NCBI GenBank assembly: GCA_902597385.1
Contig: CACJXQ010000011.1
Span: 1 to 55,097 of the forward strand
DNA length: 55,097 nt
Direction: 5' to 3'
From: an uncultured Pseudomonadota bacterium
GTDB lineage: Bacteria > Pseudomonadota > Gammaproteobacteria > Ga0077536
The position numbers were made by a program, and so were the translations under genes. The notes under the pieces are model-generated. The model was not told the origin of the DNA and made no database searches. It saw only the letters and a list, made by a program, of their open reading frames with translations. Of the stretch, positions 35,005-42,303 are shown one piece after another (positions within the stretch are counted from its first letter, which is position 1; each line of letters starts with the position of its first letter).

Positions 35005-35053
35005 AAGCGCTAATTTGAAACTCAGCTTGCGAGCGCATTAAAAAAGGCTAAAG
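35005..35053 (+). ncRNA. SAM-II riboswitch aptamer
   Basis: Stem P1 is GCGCT (35007-35011) with AGCGC (35032-35036). The conserved single-strand blocks are all in order: ATTTGA (35013-35018), GCTTGC (35025-35030), ATTAAA (35037-35042) and GCTAAA (35047-35052). The pseudoknot can form between AGCT (35024-35027) and GGCT (35046-35049). This is the SAM-II (SAM-alpha) pattern, known upstream of met genes in alphaproteobacteria and marine metagenomes; SAM-V is a related fold but the blocks fit SAM-II better. It senses S-adenosylmethionine and should repress metY. Confidence 0.9.
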
Positions 35054-35063
35054 CGGGTCGATT

Positions 35064-35097
35064 CCTGTTGCAGTTGGCGCTGAGCAGGTTTTTTTTT
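35064..35097 (+). terminator. intrinsic terminator after the SAM-II aptamer
   Basis: A hairpin with outer arms CCTGTT and AGCAGG, an inner CAG/CTG pair after a one-base bulge, and a TTGGCG loop (35064-35088), directly followed by nine T (35089-35097). It starts 11 bases after the aptamer and ends 110 bases before metY. It would cut the leader short when SAM is bound. GCTGAG (35079-35084) in its 3' arm can instead pair with CTCAGC (35021-35026) in the aptamer. Confidence 0.8.
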
Positions 35098-35206
35098 GCA
35101 AAAGACACCAGTCATGACGTTATTAGGCCCAAGCGTAGTGTCGAACTTAAACTGCAGGAATAAAGCAAAAATAGCTTAGAGAAACAACCAATCCCTGGGA
35201 GGATTT

Positions 35207-36490
35207 ATGACAAACCAAAAAACAGAGACGAAGGCATTACACTCGGGCTATAGAGCAGATCCTTCCACAGGTTCCGTGGCAGTTCCGATTTATCAAACCA
35301 CCAGTTACCAATTTCAAGATACCGACCATGCGGCAAGACTTTTTGAATTGTCTGAGTTGGGCAATATCTATACAAGAATCATGAATCCTACCAATGACGT
35401 GTTAGAAAAACGGCTGGCAGACATGGAAGGAGGTGTAGCAGCCCTAGCGGTAGCGTCCGGCCAAGCCGCTTCATTGTATAGCATCCAAAATATTGCCAGA
35501 GCCGGAGACAACTTTGTATGTTCCAGCCATATTTACGGCGGCACCTTCAATCTATTCAAAAATACTTTTAAGGACATGGGAATTGAGGCTAGATTCGTAG
35601 ATCCAAGAGATCCGGAAAATTTTCGTAAAGCAACTGACGACAATACGCGGGCATACTATGCTGAGACCTACCCAAACCCTAGCTTTGAGGTTTTCCCCAT
35701 AGGCGAAGTGGCATCTATAGGGCTTGAGTACGGAGTCCCACTAATTATGGACAATACTGCTGCTCCAGTAATTTGCAAACCCTTTGACCATGGCGCCGCC
35801 ATAACCATGTACTCAACAACCAAATACCTTGGAGGTCACGGCAATTCTATTGGAGGAATTATAATCGATAGCGGTAAATTTGATTGGGAGGCACACCAAA
35901 AAAGGTTCCCATCATTACGTGAACCTGATAGCGGATATCACGGAGCAGTTTGGATTGAAGCTGCAAAACCTCTTGGTCCAATTGCATACATTTTAAAAGC
36001 TAGAGTTACCCTTCTTCGGGACGCAGGAGCAGCCATGTCCCCATTCAACGCCTTTCTATTTCTGCAGGGCGTCGAGACAGTCGCACTAAGAATGGAACGC
36101 CACTGTGAAAACGCAATGGCCGTCGCTGCATACCTAAATTCTCACCCTAAGGTAGAAAAGGTAATTCATCCAAGTGCTCAGGAAGGAGAGATAAAGAGAC
36201 GGGCTGACACCTATCTAGGAGGAAACTACGGAGGATTAATGGGAGTGGAGCTAAAAGGAGGTAAAGAAGCGGGCCAGGCATTCATAAATAAACTAAAAAT
36301 GTTTTACCACGTAGCCAATATTGGAGACTCTAAGAGTTTAGCAATTCATCCTGCGACCACCACCCACGCCCAGCTCAATAACGAAGAATTATTAAAGGCA
36401 GGAGTAACGCCTGGGTTCGTTAGATTATCTATAGGAATCGAACATATAGACGATATCATTGCGGACTTAGACCAAGCACTAGGAAACTAG
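35207..36490 (+). CDS. metY: O-acetylhomoserine sulfhydrylase (MetY-type)
   Basis: 427 aa PLP enzyme of the Cys/Met metabolism family. Lys206 in YSTTKYLGGHG is the Schiff-base lysine; YTRIMNPTND, ALAVASGQAA and AETYPNPSFEV are diagnostic, and the 427-residue length with the long insert before the C-terminal domain fits MetY rather than MetB/MetC. It makes homocysteine from O-acetylhomoserine and sulfide in the cytoplasm. GGGAGG (35197-35202) lies 4 bases before the ATG. Control by the upstream SAM-II riboswitch and terminator fits a methionine-pathway gene perfectly. Confidence 0.95.
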   Translation: MTNQKTETKALHSGYRADPSTGSVAVPIYQTTSYQFQDTDHAARLFELSELGNIYTRIMNPTNDVLEKRLADMEGGVAALAVASGQAASLYSIQNIARAGDNFVCSSHIYGGTFNLFKNTFKDMGIEARFVDPRDPENFRKATDDNTRAYYAETYPNPSFEVFPIGEVASIGLEYGVPLIMDNTAAPVICKPFDHGAAITMYSTTKYLGGHGNSIGGIIIDSGKFDWEAHQKRFPSLREPDSGYHGAVWIEAAKPLGPIAYILKARVTLLRDAGAAMSPFNAFLFLQGVETVALRMERHCENAMAVAAYLNSHPKVEKVIHPSAQEGEIKRRADTYLGGNYGGLMGVELKGGKEAGQAFINKLKMFYHVANIGDSKSLAIHPATTTHAQLNNEELLKAGVTPGFVRLSIGIEHIDDIIADLDQALGN

Positions 36491-36532
36491 GTTTTACCAT
36501 TACCAGTAAATCTTTATAGGAGATACGCTTCC

Positions 36533-36976
36533 TTACTCTTTAGTAGTGATATAATCCAGTATCTCCACTACTTGCTCGGTAGTCTCTGCCCAAGCCATAG
36601 CAGCGCCGTCTACTTCTTTCAACGGATGGATTATTTCTTGATTATGAAGAGTAATATAAGGTTTATCTAAGGCGGCGCAGATACCAGCATCGAAAGCGGC
36701 GTTCCACTGCTTATACTTTTCCCCAAACTTAATCACCGCTAAGTCGCACCTATCAATCATTGTTCGTGTCCTGATCGAATTGATTTTGGATGACTGATGA
36801 TCCCGCCAAAAATTAGAATCTATTCGTCCTAACATATCGCCCGCAGAATCGCTCGCCTCATGTTCGGTCACCGCACTAGAAAAAATTATGGGTAAGTTTT
36901 TTTTGTCAGACCCTTCTATTATTTCGTGGCGCCATTTCGTGTGAATTTCCCCTGACAAATAAATCTCCCATTCCAT
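36533..36976 (-). CDS. ytoQ: YtoQ family protein
   Basis: 147 aa. WEIYLSGEIHTKWRHEI at the start, DRCDLAVIKFGEKYKQWNAAFDAG in the middle and ITLHNQEIIHPLKEVDGAAMAWAET near the end are the YtoQ pattern. The fold looks like nucleoside 2-deoxyribosyltransferase-type proteins, but the role is unknown. AGAGG lies 6 bases before the ATG. It begins 23 bases after the 3' end of the tRNA-Ser on the same strand, so both may be on one transcript. Confidence 0.9.
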   Translation of the reverse strand: MEWEIYLSGEIHTKWRHEIIEGSDKKNLPIIFSSAVTEHEASDSAGDMLGRIDSNFWRDHQSSKINSIRTRTMIDRCDLAVIKFGEKYKQWNAAFDAGICAALDKPYITLHNQEIIHPLKEVDGAAMAWAETTEQVVEILDYITTKE

Positions 36977-36999
36977 AATTTACCTCTAGCTACAATAAA

Positions 37000-37090
37000 T
37001 GGCGGAGAGAGAGGGATTCGAACCCTCGATACGGGGTTACCGCATACACACTTTCCAGGCGTGCGCCTTCAACCACTCGGCCACCTCTCC
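37000..37090 (-). tRNA. tRNA-Ser (anticodon GGA)
   Basis: Reading the minus strand from 37090: a GGAGAGG acceptor arm pairs with TCTCTCC, followed by the D-arm TGGCCGAGTGG, the anticodon arm with loop CTGGAAA (anticodon GGA), a long class II variable arm, the T-arm GAGGG-TTCGAAT-CCCTC, discriminator G and an encoded CCA (37000-37002). It reads UCC/UCU serine codons. ytoQ follows 23 bases downstream. Confidence 0.97.
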
Positions 37091-37192
37091 AACAGAATCT
37101 AAAAACGTACACAGGCAGTATTTTATCCAACTTCAAAAGAAAAATCGCCTAATATGCCTATATCATACGTTAATTGGCCCTCCAAAAATCAG

Positions 37193-37807
37193 CTATCCGC
37201 TCAAAAGAAAGTTAGTCAAGTCGTGGATATCATCGATATCTGTCCGGACAGGAAGCATTTTTAATTTCAGCTTAGTTTCTTTTATTTTTTCCAAGGTGTG
37301 TTTCAAAACAAACATAGTTGACCATGGAATGTCATCAAAAACAGATGGGACGACAGAATTAAAACCTATAAGCCAGTAACCTCCATCATCCGACGGTCCT
37401 AGTACGCAAGTATTTCTCCCCTCTAAAAAATCGAAAGCATGTTCGATGTCTTTGAAGGAGAGATCAGCTATATCTGACCCAACGACTATGGTAGACGCCC
37501 CCTGCTTAGAAAACCTTGTGAGCGCTTCAAGCATTCTGTCACCTATATCACCCTCGCTCTGATAGGAAGTCTGCCAACCCAAGGTTTTTATCTTATTGTA
37601 AAACCAAGGCTCATCAGACTTTTTAGATGATAGTACCCAGCGATCAATCTTTCTTAGATTACTGATCTCTCCAATATTTCTAAACAAAAGTTGGCTATAA
37701 ATTTGAGCGGCTGCATATTCACCAATAGAGTTTGCCAATCGCGATTTTACCTCACCTGGAACAGGTCTCTTTGCAAAAAGCAACAGGTGTTTTTTTTGGG
37801 CGCTCAT
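37193..37807 (-). CDS. TIGR04282-type glycosyltransferase/nucleotidyltransferase (arsenosugar cluster)
   Basis: 204 aa. LLLFAKRPVPGEVKSRLA at the start is the nucleotide-binding loop, with VVGSDIADLSFKDI and the LGPSDDGGYWLIGF motif in the second half; this is the TIGR04282 arsenosugar-associated GT-A family, related to CofC-type nucleotidyltransferases. It overlaps the next glycosyltransferase gene by 4 bases. The trio with ArsS is the standard arsenosugar-biosynthesis context, but the exact transferred group is unproven. No arsM (arsenite methyltransferase) is in the window. Confidence 0.88.
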   Translation of the reverse strand: MSAQKKHLLLFAKRPVPGEVKSRLANSIGEYAAAQIYSQLLFRNIGEISNLRKIDRWVLSSKKSDEPWFYNKIKTLGWQTSYQSEGDIGDRMLEALTRFSKQGASTIVVGSDIADLSFKDIEHAFDFLEGRNTCVLGPSDDGGYWLIGFNSVVPSVFDDIPWSTMFVLKHTLEKIKETKLKLKMLPVRTDIDDIHDLTNFLLSG

Positions 37808-38484
37808 TTCTCTCGATTATAGATTCTAGATAGAGTTTGATCAGAAACCCCGAAAAACCAAGCAAGACGTAGCAACCACATCAAGCATATGGTCTTGTAA
37901 ATCCCATCAGCCTCCCATCTCCTCTCACTAACCAATAATCGTTTACTGGACACAAATGGTTTGCCAAATTTTAAACGTTTGCATAATTCAATATCCTCCA
38001 TTAAAGCAATTTCAGGAAACCCTCTGATACTTCTAAAAACATCTGCTTTAACGAATATTCCCATATCCCCAGTCGCTATACGGGAGATACGGGTTCGAAG
38101 GTTCATAAAAGATTCTATTAGCCTGTAGACCGTCTTTGCTCCAGCTATGGTTATCTTGAAATGACCCCAACATGCTCCATTGTTTTGTATTAAATCCAAC
38201 TCGCTCCGAGCTATGTTGCTTATCCGACTGTCTGCGTGTAAAAACCAGAAAACGGCTCCCTCTGCCAAACTCGCCCCCCTATTCATCTGTCTGCCACGCC
38301 CTCTTTCAGAGACGACCACGTGGAAGCCCATTTTTTCTGCTATAGACACACCTCCATCCCGGCTACCCCCATCAACCAATATCACTTCGTCATCTTCTCT
38401 GCACCACCCGGCTAATTCTTTTAACAAAAAGGAAATTGACTGTTCCTCGTTTAGAATAGGAATGATTACAGATAACTTTGTCAT
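37804..38484 (-). CDS. TIGR04283-type GT2 glycosyltransferase (arsenosugar cluster)
   Basis: 226 aa GT-A family 2 enzyme: LSVIIPILNEEQSI at the start, EVILVDGGSRDGG, SERGRGRQMNRGA and FLHADSRI, which carries the metal-binding acidic motif, then MEDIELCKRLK. It matches the TIGR04283 arsenosugar-biosynthesis glycosyltransferase. It starts 3 bases before ArsS ends on the same strand and overlaps the TIGR04282 gene by 4 bases, so the three are tightly coupled. The likely role is transfer of a sugar-type group to or from an arsenical; the substrate is not proven. Confidence 0.88.
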   Translation of the reverse strand: MTKLSVIIPILNEEQSISFLLKELAGWCREDDEVILVDGGSRDGGVSIAEKMGFHVVVSERGRGRQMNRGASLAEGAVFWFLHADSRISNIARSELDLIQNNGACWGHFKITIAGAKTVYRLIESFMNLRTRISRIATGDMGIFVKADVFRSIRGFPEIALMEDIELCKRLKFGKPFVSSKRLLVSERRWEADGIYKTICLMWLLRLAWFFGVSDQTLSRIYNREK

Positions 38485-38487
38485 AAT

Positions 38488-39429
38488 CTAAGTGGTAAGC
38501 GCACCACCGCAACTACTCCCTCTGCCCGCAAAGCAACCAAAACAATGCCTCTCGATTCGTACTTTCTTACCCACCAAATGCTCAACTTTTACTTGTGATA
38601 AATGCCGACTAATCTGACCTCCGGCAGGAAGGCCTAGCATCTGATTAAAATCGCAATCATAAACATAACCTCTCCAATCAACGCTTAGCGTTGATCGACA
38701 CATTACTTTATTCAGATTTTCTGCTTCGAAATTGTCTCTCAGTAGCTTCTCATAATTTTCTAGAGTCCCATCACGGTCTAGCTCTTTTTTAAAACGGCTT
38801 ATGGGCATATTCGTTATCGTTAACAAATTATTAAAGTTGATTCCCAAATGCTGAAAACTGTCTCGATAGCCCGATTCTAATTCTTTGGGATTCGGGGGTA
38901 GCTTAGGACCTACGGGATTGTACGCCAGGTCTAAGATCAAGCCTGAAGACACATCGCCATAACCTACCTCATTGAGTTTTCTCAAAGCTTCAATGCTCTT
39001 TTCAAAAACACCACGCCCTCTCTGTTTATTCACATTCTCTTCTGAGTAGCATGGCAGAGAGGCGACAACCTTTACTTTTTTATTTGCAAGGAAAAGCGGG
39101 AGATCAGCTTGACTCGGCTCTAGAAGAACAGTCAGATTACATCTATCTGTTACGGAAACCCCTAACTCTGTAGCTTCAGCGACAAAATGTCTGAAGTTCG
39201 GATTAAGCTCTGGTGCACCCCCTGTTAGATCTAAGGATCTGATTCTCTCTTTCTTCAATATCTTTAATATCAAGTCAATCGTCTCACAAGTCATTTCCTC
39301 TGTCCTATTCGGACCTGCGTTTACATGGCAATGAGAGCAAGCTTGATTACATTTGTAGCCAAGATTTACCTGCAGGGTATCTAGCCCCCCTCGCAAAACC
39401 TGCAAACTTTTAACTTCGTGACTTTCCAA
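38488..39429 (-). CDS. arsS: ArsS-type arsenosugar biosynthesis radical SAM protein
   Basis: 313 aa radical SAM protein. The [4Fe-4S] motif is CNQACSHCH (Cys27, Cys31, Cys34), followed by VNAGPNRTEEMT and DLTGGAPELNP. The C-terminal Cys set, CRSTLSVDWRG then CDFNQML and CFGCFAGRGSSCGG, binds auxiliary clusters as in ArsS. ArsS transfers the adenosyl group to dimethylarsenite to give dimethylarsinoyl-adenosine. First gene of the leftward trio, 28 bases downstream of purE; both may belong to one long transcript from purK. Confidence 0.92.
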   Translation of the reverse strand: MESHEVKSLQVLRGGLDTLQVNLGYKCNQACSHCHVNAGPNRTEEMTCETIDLILKILKKERIRSLDLTGGAPELNPNFRHFVAEATELGVSVTDRCNLTVLLEPSQADLPLFLANKKVKVVASLPCYSEENVNKQRGRGVFEKSIEALRKLNEVGYGDVSSGLILDLAYNPVGPKLPPNPKELESGYRDSFQHLGINFNNLLTITNMPISRFKKELDRDGTLENYEKLLRDNFEAENLNKVMCRSTLSVDWRGYVYDCDFNQMLGLPAGGQISRHLSQVKVEHLVGKKVRIERHCFGCFAGRGSSCGGALTT

Positions 39430-39457
39430 TTTTCAACTTACCAACAGACATTGTGTT

Positions 39458-39970
39458 TCAGGGCAAATAAACCGTTTTATTTGCTAGCGAGGATGCCTCA
39501 ACCTTAGACTCAAGCTTTTCTCTATGGGCTCTAATGGCAGCCGCAAACCTAGGATGAGATGTTGCTAAAATTTGGGCCGCTAACAACCCTGCGTTCTCAG
39601 CGTTGCCAATTGCAACAGTGGCCACCGGCACCCCAGCAGGCATCTGGACAATAGATAACAAAGAATCTAGACCTTCAAATTTAGTAGAGGGGATGGGCAC
39701 TCCTACTACTGGCAGGATTGTCATGGCGGCGATCATTCCTGGTAAATGTGCAGCTCCTCCCGCCCCAGCAATTACAACTCTGACGCCCCTGGATTCAACC
39801 TCCTGAGCGTAAGAGTACATTTTTTTTGGAGTTCGATGGGCAGATACTATGTCCATCTCATAAGGCACTTTTAATATAGACAGAATATCCATTGACGCTT
39901 GCATTAAGGGTAGATCCGACTTGCTTCCCATCACTATTGAGACCAAAGGCCCACTTATCTCTTCATCCAT
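39458..39970 (-). CDS. purE: N5-carboxyaminoimidazole ribonucleotide mutase (PurE)
   Basis: 170 aa. VSIVMGSKSDLPLM, SAHRTPKKM, VVIAGAGGAAHLPGM and VPVATVAIGNAENAGLLA are the PurE phosphate and active-site motifs, with His45 in SAHRTP. It turns N5-CAIR into CAIR in de novo purine synthesis. Start ATG overlaps the end of purK by 8 bases, the usual purK-purE coupling. Confidence 0.97.
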   Translation of the reverse strand: MDEEISGPLVSIVMGSKSDLPLMQASMDILSILKVPYEMDIVSAHRTPKKMYSYAQEVESRGVRVVIAGAGGAAHLPGMIAAMTILPVVGVPIPSTKFEGLDSLLSIVQMPAGVPVATVAIGNAENAGLLAAQILATSHPRFAAAIRAHREKLESKVEASSLANKTVYLP

Positions 39971-41102
39971 TGGTTCCCTCCACTTTTACCTCACTCTTGA
40001 TTTCGATAGCCTTTTCTAAAATATCCACTCTGTCATCTCCCAATATCGTGACATGCCCCATTTTGCGTCCAGGACGAACAATGGGCTTATGGTAATTATG
40101 GATATGAATTTTCTTATCAAGGGAGAACTTTTCCACTCCCTGAAAAATCGGCTCGCCTGAAGACCGATCCGAGCCTAATAAATTCAGTGTGGCGGCTGAG
40201 GACTTCAAGTCTGAAGGACCTAGCTTTTGCCCCGTCACAGCTCGTATATGTTGCTCAAACTGAGACGTCGCCGATGCCTCAATGGTGTAATGACCACTAT
40301 TATGAGGTCGAGGAGAAACCTCATTAACCCTTAACACTCCGTTTTTACATACAAAAAACTCAATTGCCATAATACCGACGTAATCAAACGACTCAGCAAT
40401 TTTCACCGCAATTTCTTTACATCTTTTTCGTATCTCAAGTGGTGCAGAAGCTGGAGCAAATACGATATCTAGAATATTTCTAGTCGAATCCATTATTATT
40501 TCAGAAACAGGATAGACAACAACTGCACCATCGGCTCCTCTAGCTACCAAAATTGCTAGCTCATAATCCAAATCAACTAAGCTTTCGGTATAACCTGAGC
40601 AATTCGGGACGTTATCAATATCCTCAATACTTCGCAATACAATAACTCCATTGCCATCATAACCCGAAGTCCTAGCCTTCCAGACACAAGGAATTCTTTC
40701 TGCTAAATCTTCCTTACTCTTTAGGTCCATAAATTCCCCAACGGGCACACCTAATTTTTCTAGTTCTTCTTTTTGAACAAATTTATCCTGGATTTTGCTT
40801 AAAACACTACTGGACGGCCGCACTATTTTACCTTGGCATTCTAACATTTTTAGATTCTCAACACTGGCTCTCTCAATTTCAAAGGTGACGTAATCACTTC
40901 TTGCCCCCAACTCCTTTAAAGCGTCTAAGGAACTAAAATCACCTATGATCAATTCATCCACCTCCTCTGCAGAGGCACAATGTTGGTCTGGGTCTAGGAC
41001 CACTATTCGGTAACCGAGATTTCTCGCTGCCGGTAGCATCATCAGCGCCAGCTGGCCGCCACCCACAATACCTATCGATTGACTTTCATTAACTTTATCC
41101 AT
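39963..41102 (-). CDS. purK: N5-carboxyaminoimidazole ribonucleotide synthase (PurK)
   Basis: 379 aa ATP-grasp enzyme. IGIVGGGQLALMML at the start, KARTSGYDGNGV (ATP-grasp loop), EFFVCKNGVLRVNEVSPRPHNSGHYT in the catalytic core and the C-terminal NLLGSD are diagnostic. It makes N5-CAIR from AIR, ATP and bicarbonate. It overlaps purE by 8 bases. The 290-base gap upstream, shared with folE, holds an AT-rich divergent promoter region with one promoter-like pair, TTGCAA (41182-41187) and TATCAT (41205-41210), facing folE. Confidence 0.97.
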   Translation of the reverse strand: MDKVNESQSIGIVGGGQLALMMLPAARNLGYRIVVLDPDQHCASAEEVDELIIGDFSSLDALKELGARSDYVTFEIERASVENLKMLECQGKIVRPSSSVLSKIQDKFVQKEELEKLGVPVGEFMDLKSKEDLAERIPCVWKARTSGYDGNGVIVLRSIEDIDNVPNCSGYTESLVDLDYELAILVARGADGAVVVYPVSEIIMDSTRNILDIVFAPASAPLEIRKRCKEIAVKIAESFDYVGIMAIEFFVCKNGVLRVNEVSPRPHNSGHYTIEASATSQFEQHIRAVTGQKLGPSDLKSSAATLNLLGSDRSSGEPIFQGVEKFSLDKKIHIHNYHKPIVRPGRKMGHVTILGDDRVDILEKAIEIKSEVKVEGTNG

Positions 41103-41392
41103 CCATTTGTTCCCAAAAAACTATATTCTCTCGGAATCGCTCTATTTAAGTTACTACCGCGAGATGAAGGTTCAAGAAAATTTGCAACGTTGAGCGCCGA
41201 GCATTATCATATTGCCGATGAATGTTTTTGCTGCATTTGTTCATAGATTAACATTCAAATCCTTTACGTTCATATTTTAAATGACTATAGAACGTGAACC
41301 AGCCGTAAGTTTCAAACGTATTTGTTTTTTTAGTGGTTTTTAAATTCAGGGGCTACTATAACAGAGCTATTTTGTAGCAACGAGGTATTTTG

Positions 41393-42016
41393 ATGGCAAT
41401 TTCGTCGAAGATAGACAGCGTCACCCGTAGGAAACCCACTCGCTCTGAGGCCGAAGAAGCCGTGCGGACATTAATTCGATGGGCTGGTGATAACCCCAAC
41501 CGCGAGGGTTTACTCGAAACACCCCATAGGGTGGTCAAAAGCTATGATGAATTTTTTATAGGTTATGACCAAAATCCTACAGATATTTTAGCAAAGACTT
41601 TTGAAGAAACCGATGACTATGACGAAATGGTTGTATTGAAAAACATGCGTTTTGAGTCTCATTGCGAACACCATATGGTACCCATTATCGGCAAAGCGCA
41701 TGTAGGGTATCTTCCCTCCGGAAAGGTAGTTGGAATTAGCAAACTTGCCAGATTAGTAGATTTATATGCCAAACGTCTTCAAATTCAAGAAAAACTCACC
41801 GCTCAGATTGCAGATACATTGGATGCTGCCCTCAAACCTAGAGGGGTAGCGGTTGTAATAGAAGCTTTCCATCAGTGTATGACAACTAGAGGGGTGCATA
41901 AACCTGGTACTGCAACGGTAACCAGCCGCATGCTAGGGTCTTTCAGAAGCGATCCAACCACCAGAAGAGAATTTCTCAGTATTATCCACGCCGGCTCCGT
42001 GGACTTTTCAGATTAG
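41393..42016 (+). CDS. folE: GTP cyclohydrolase I
   Basis: 207 aa. The zinc site [11 protein letters not shown] gives Cys91 and His94, with Cys162 in [28 protein letters not shown] and [18 protein letters not shown] complete the family signature. It starts the folate (dihydroneopterin triphosphate) pathway. ATG 41393 is preferred to TTG 41390 because GAGG lies 7 bases upstream. A short hairpin GCTAC (41352-41356) with GTAGC (41374-41378) sits just before the ribosome site. Its stop overlaps the convergent yidD stop by 4 bases. Confidence 0.97.
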   Translation: MAISSKIDSVTRRKPTRSEAEEAVRTLIRWAGDNPNREGLLETPHRVVKSYDEFFIGYDQNPTDILAKTFEETDDYDEMVVLKNMRFESHCEHHMVPIIGKAHVGYLPSGKVVGISKLARLVDLYAKRLQIQEKLTAQIADTLDAALKPRGVAVVIEAFHQCMTTRGVHKPGTATVTSRMLGSFRSDPTTRREFLSIIHAGSVDFSD

Positions 42017-42303
42017 GGAACAGGATCGTGCCCGCACCCACCGAAGGGATGACATCTTAGGATTCTTTTGAGCCCCATAACCATCCCTCGGATTGCTCCA
42101 TATTTGACTATTGCCTCAGCTGTGTACTCAGAGCACGTGGGTAGGAAACGACACCTAGAAACCAGAAAGGGAGAGAGCAATTTTCGATATAAGGCGATAA
42201 CAATTAACAAAGATTTAGCGAAAAAGCCCAGACGCACATTAGCTACCCTCGCTTTGCTATTTGCGGCAGAATCAAGGTTCATTTTTAAACCACTCAGTAC
42301 CAT
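42013..42303 (-). CDS. yidD: membrane protein insertion efficiency factor YidD
   Basis: 96 aa. The Haemolytic domain is complete: [24 protein letters not shown] with [14 protein letters not shown] and [14 protein letters not shown]. It is a small inner-membrane-associated protein that helps YidC-dependent insertion. It usually follows rnpA, but here follows cysS with a 32-base overlap from the ATG at 42303, which has AAGGA 8 bases upstream. The alternative ATG at 42282 would shorten the overlap. Confidence 0.95.
   Translation of the reverse strand: MVLSGLKMNLDSAANSKARVANVRLGFFAKSLLIVIALYRKLLSPFLVSRCRFLPTCSEYTAEAIVKYGAIRGMVMGLKRILRCHPFGGCGHDPVP

Noticed and set aside
35098..35196. A second riboswitch (SAM-V) after the SAM-II terminator, as in some marine bacteria
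   Set aside because: A weak GACAC (35105-35109)/GTGTC (35139-35143) pair exists, but the conserved SAM-V blocks near the ribosome site are not visible.
36999..37379. Open frame on the plus strand starting MAEREGFEPS
   Set aside because: It is the antisense of the tRNA-Ser gene; this EGFEPS-type peptide is a well-known false prediction over tRNA-Ser.
41103..41392. Possible folate (THF-II type) riboswitch before folE
   Set aside because: A short GCTAC/GTAGC hairpin lies near the ribosome site, but I cannot match the conserved core.
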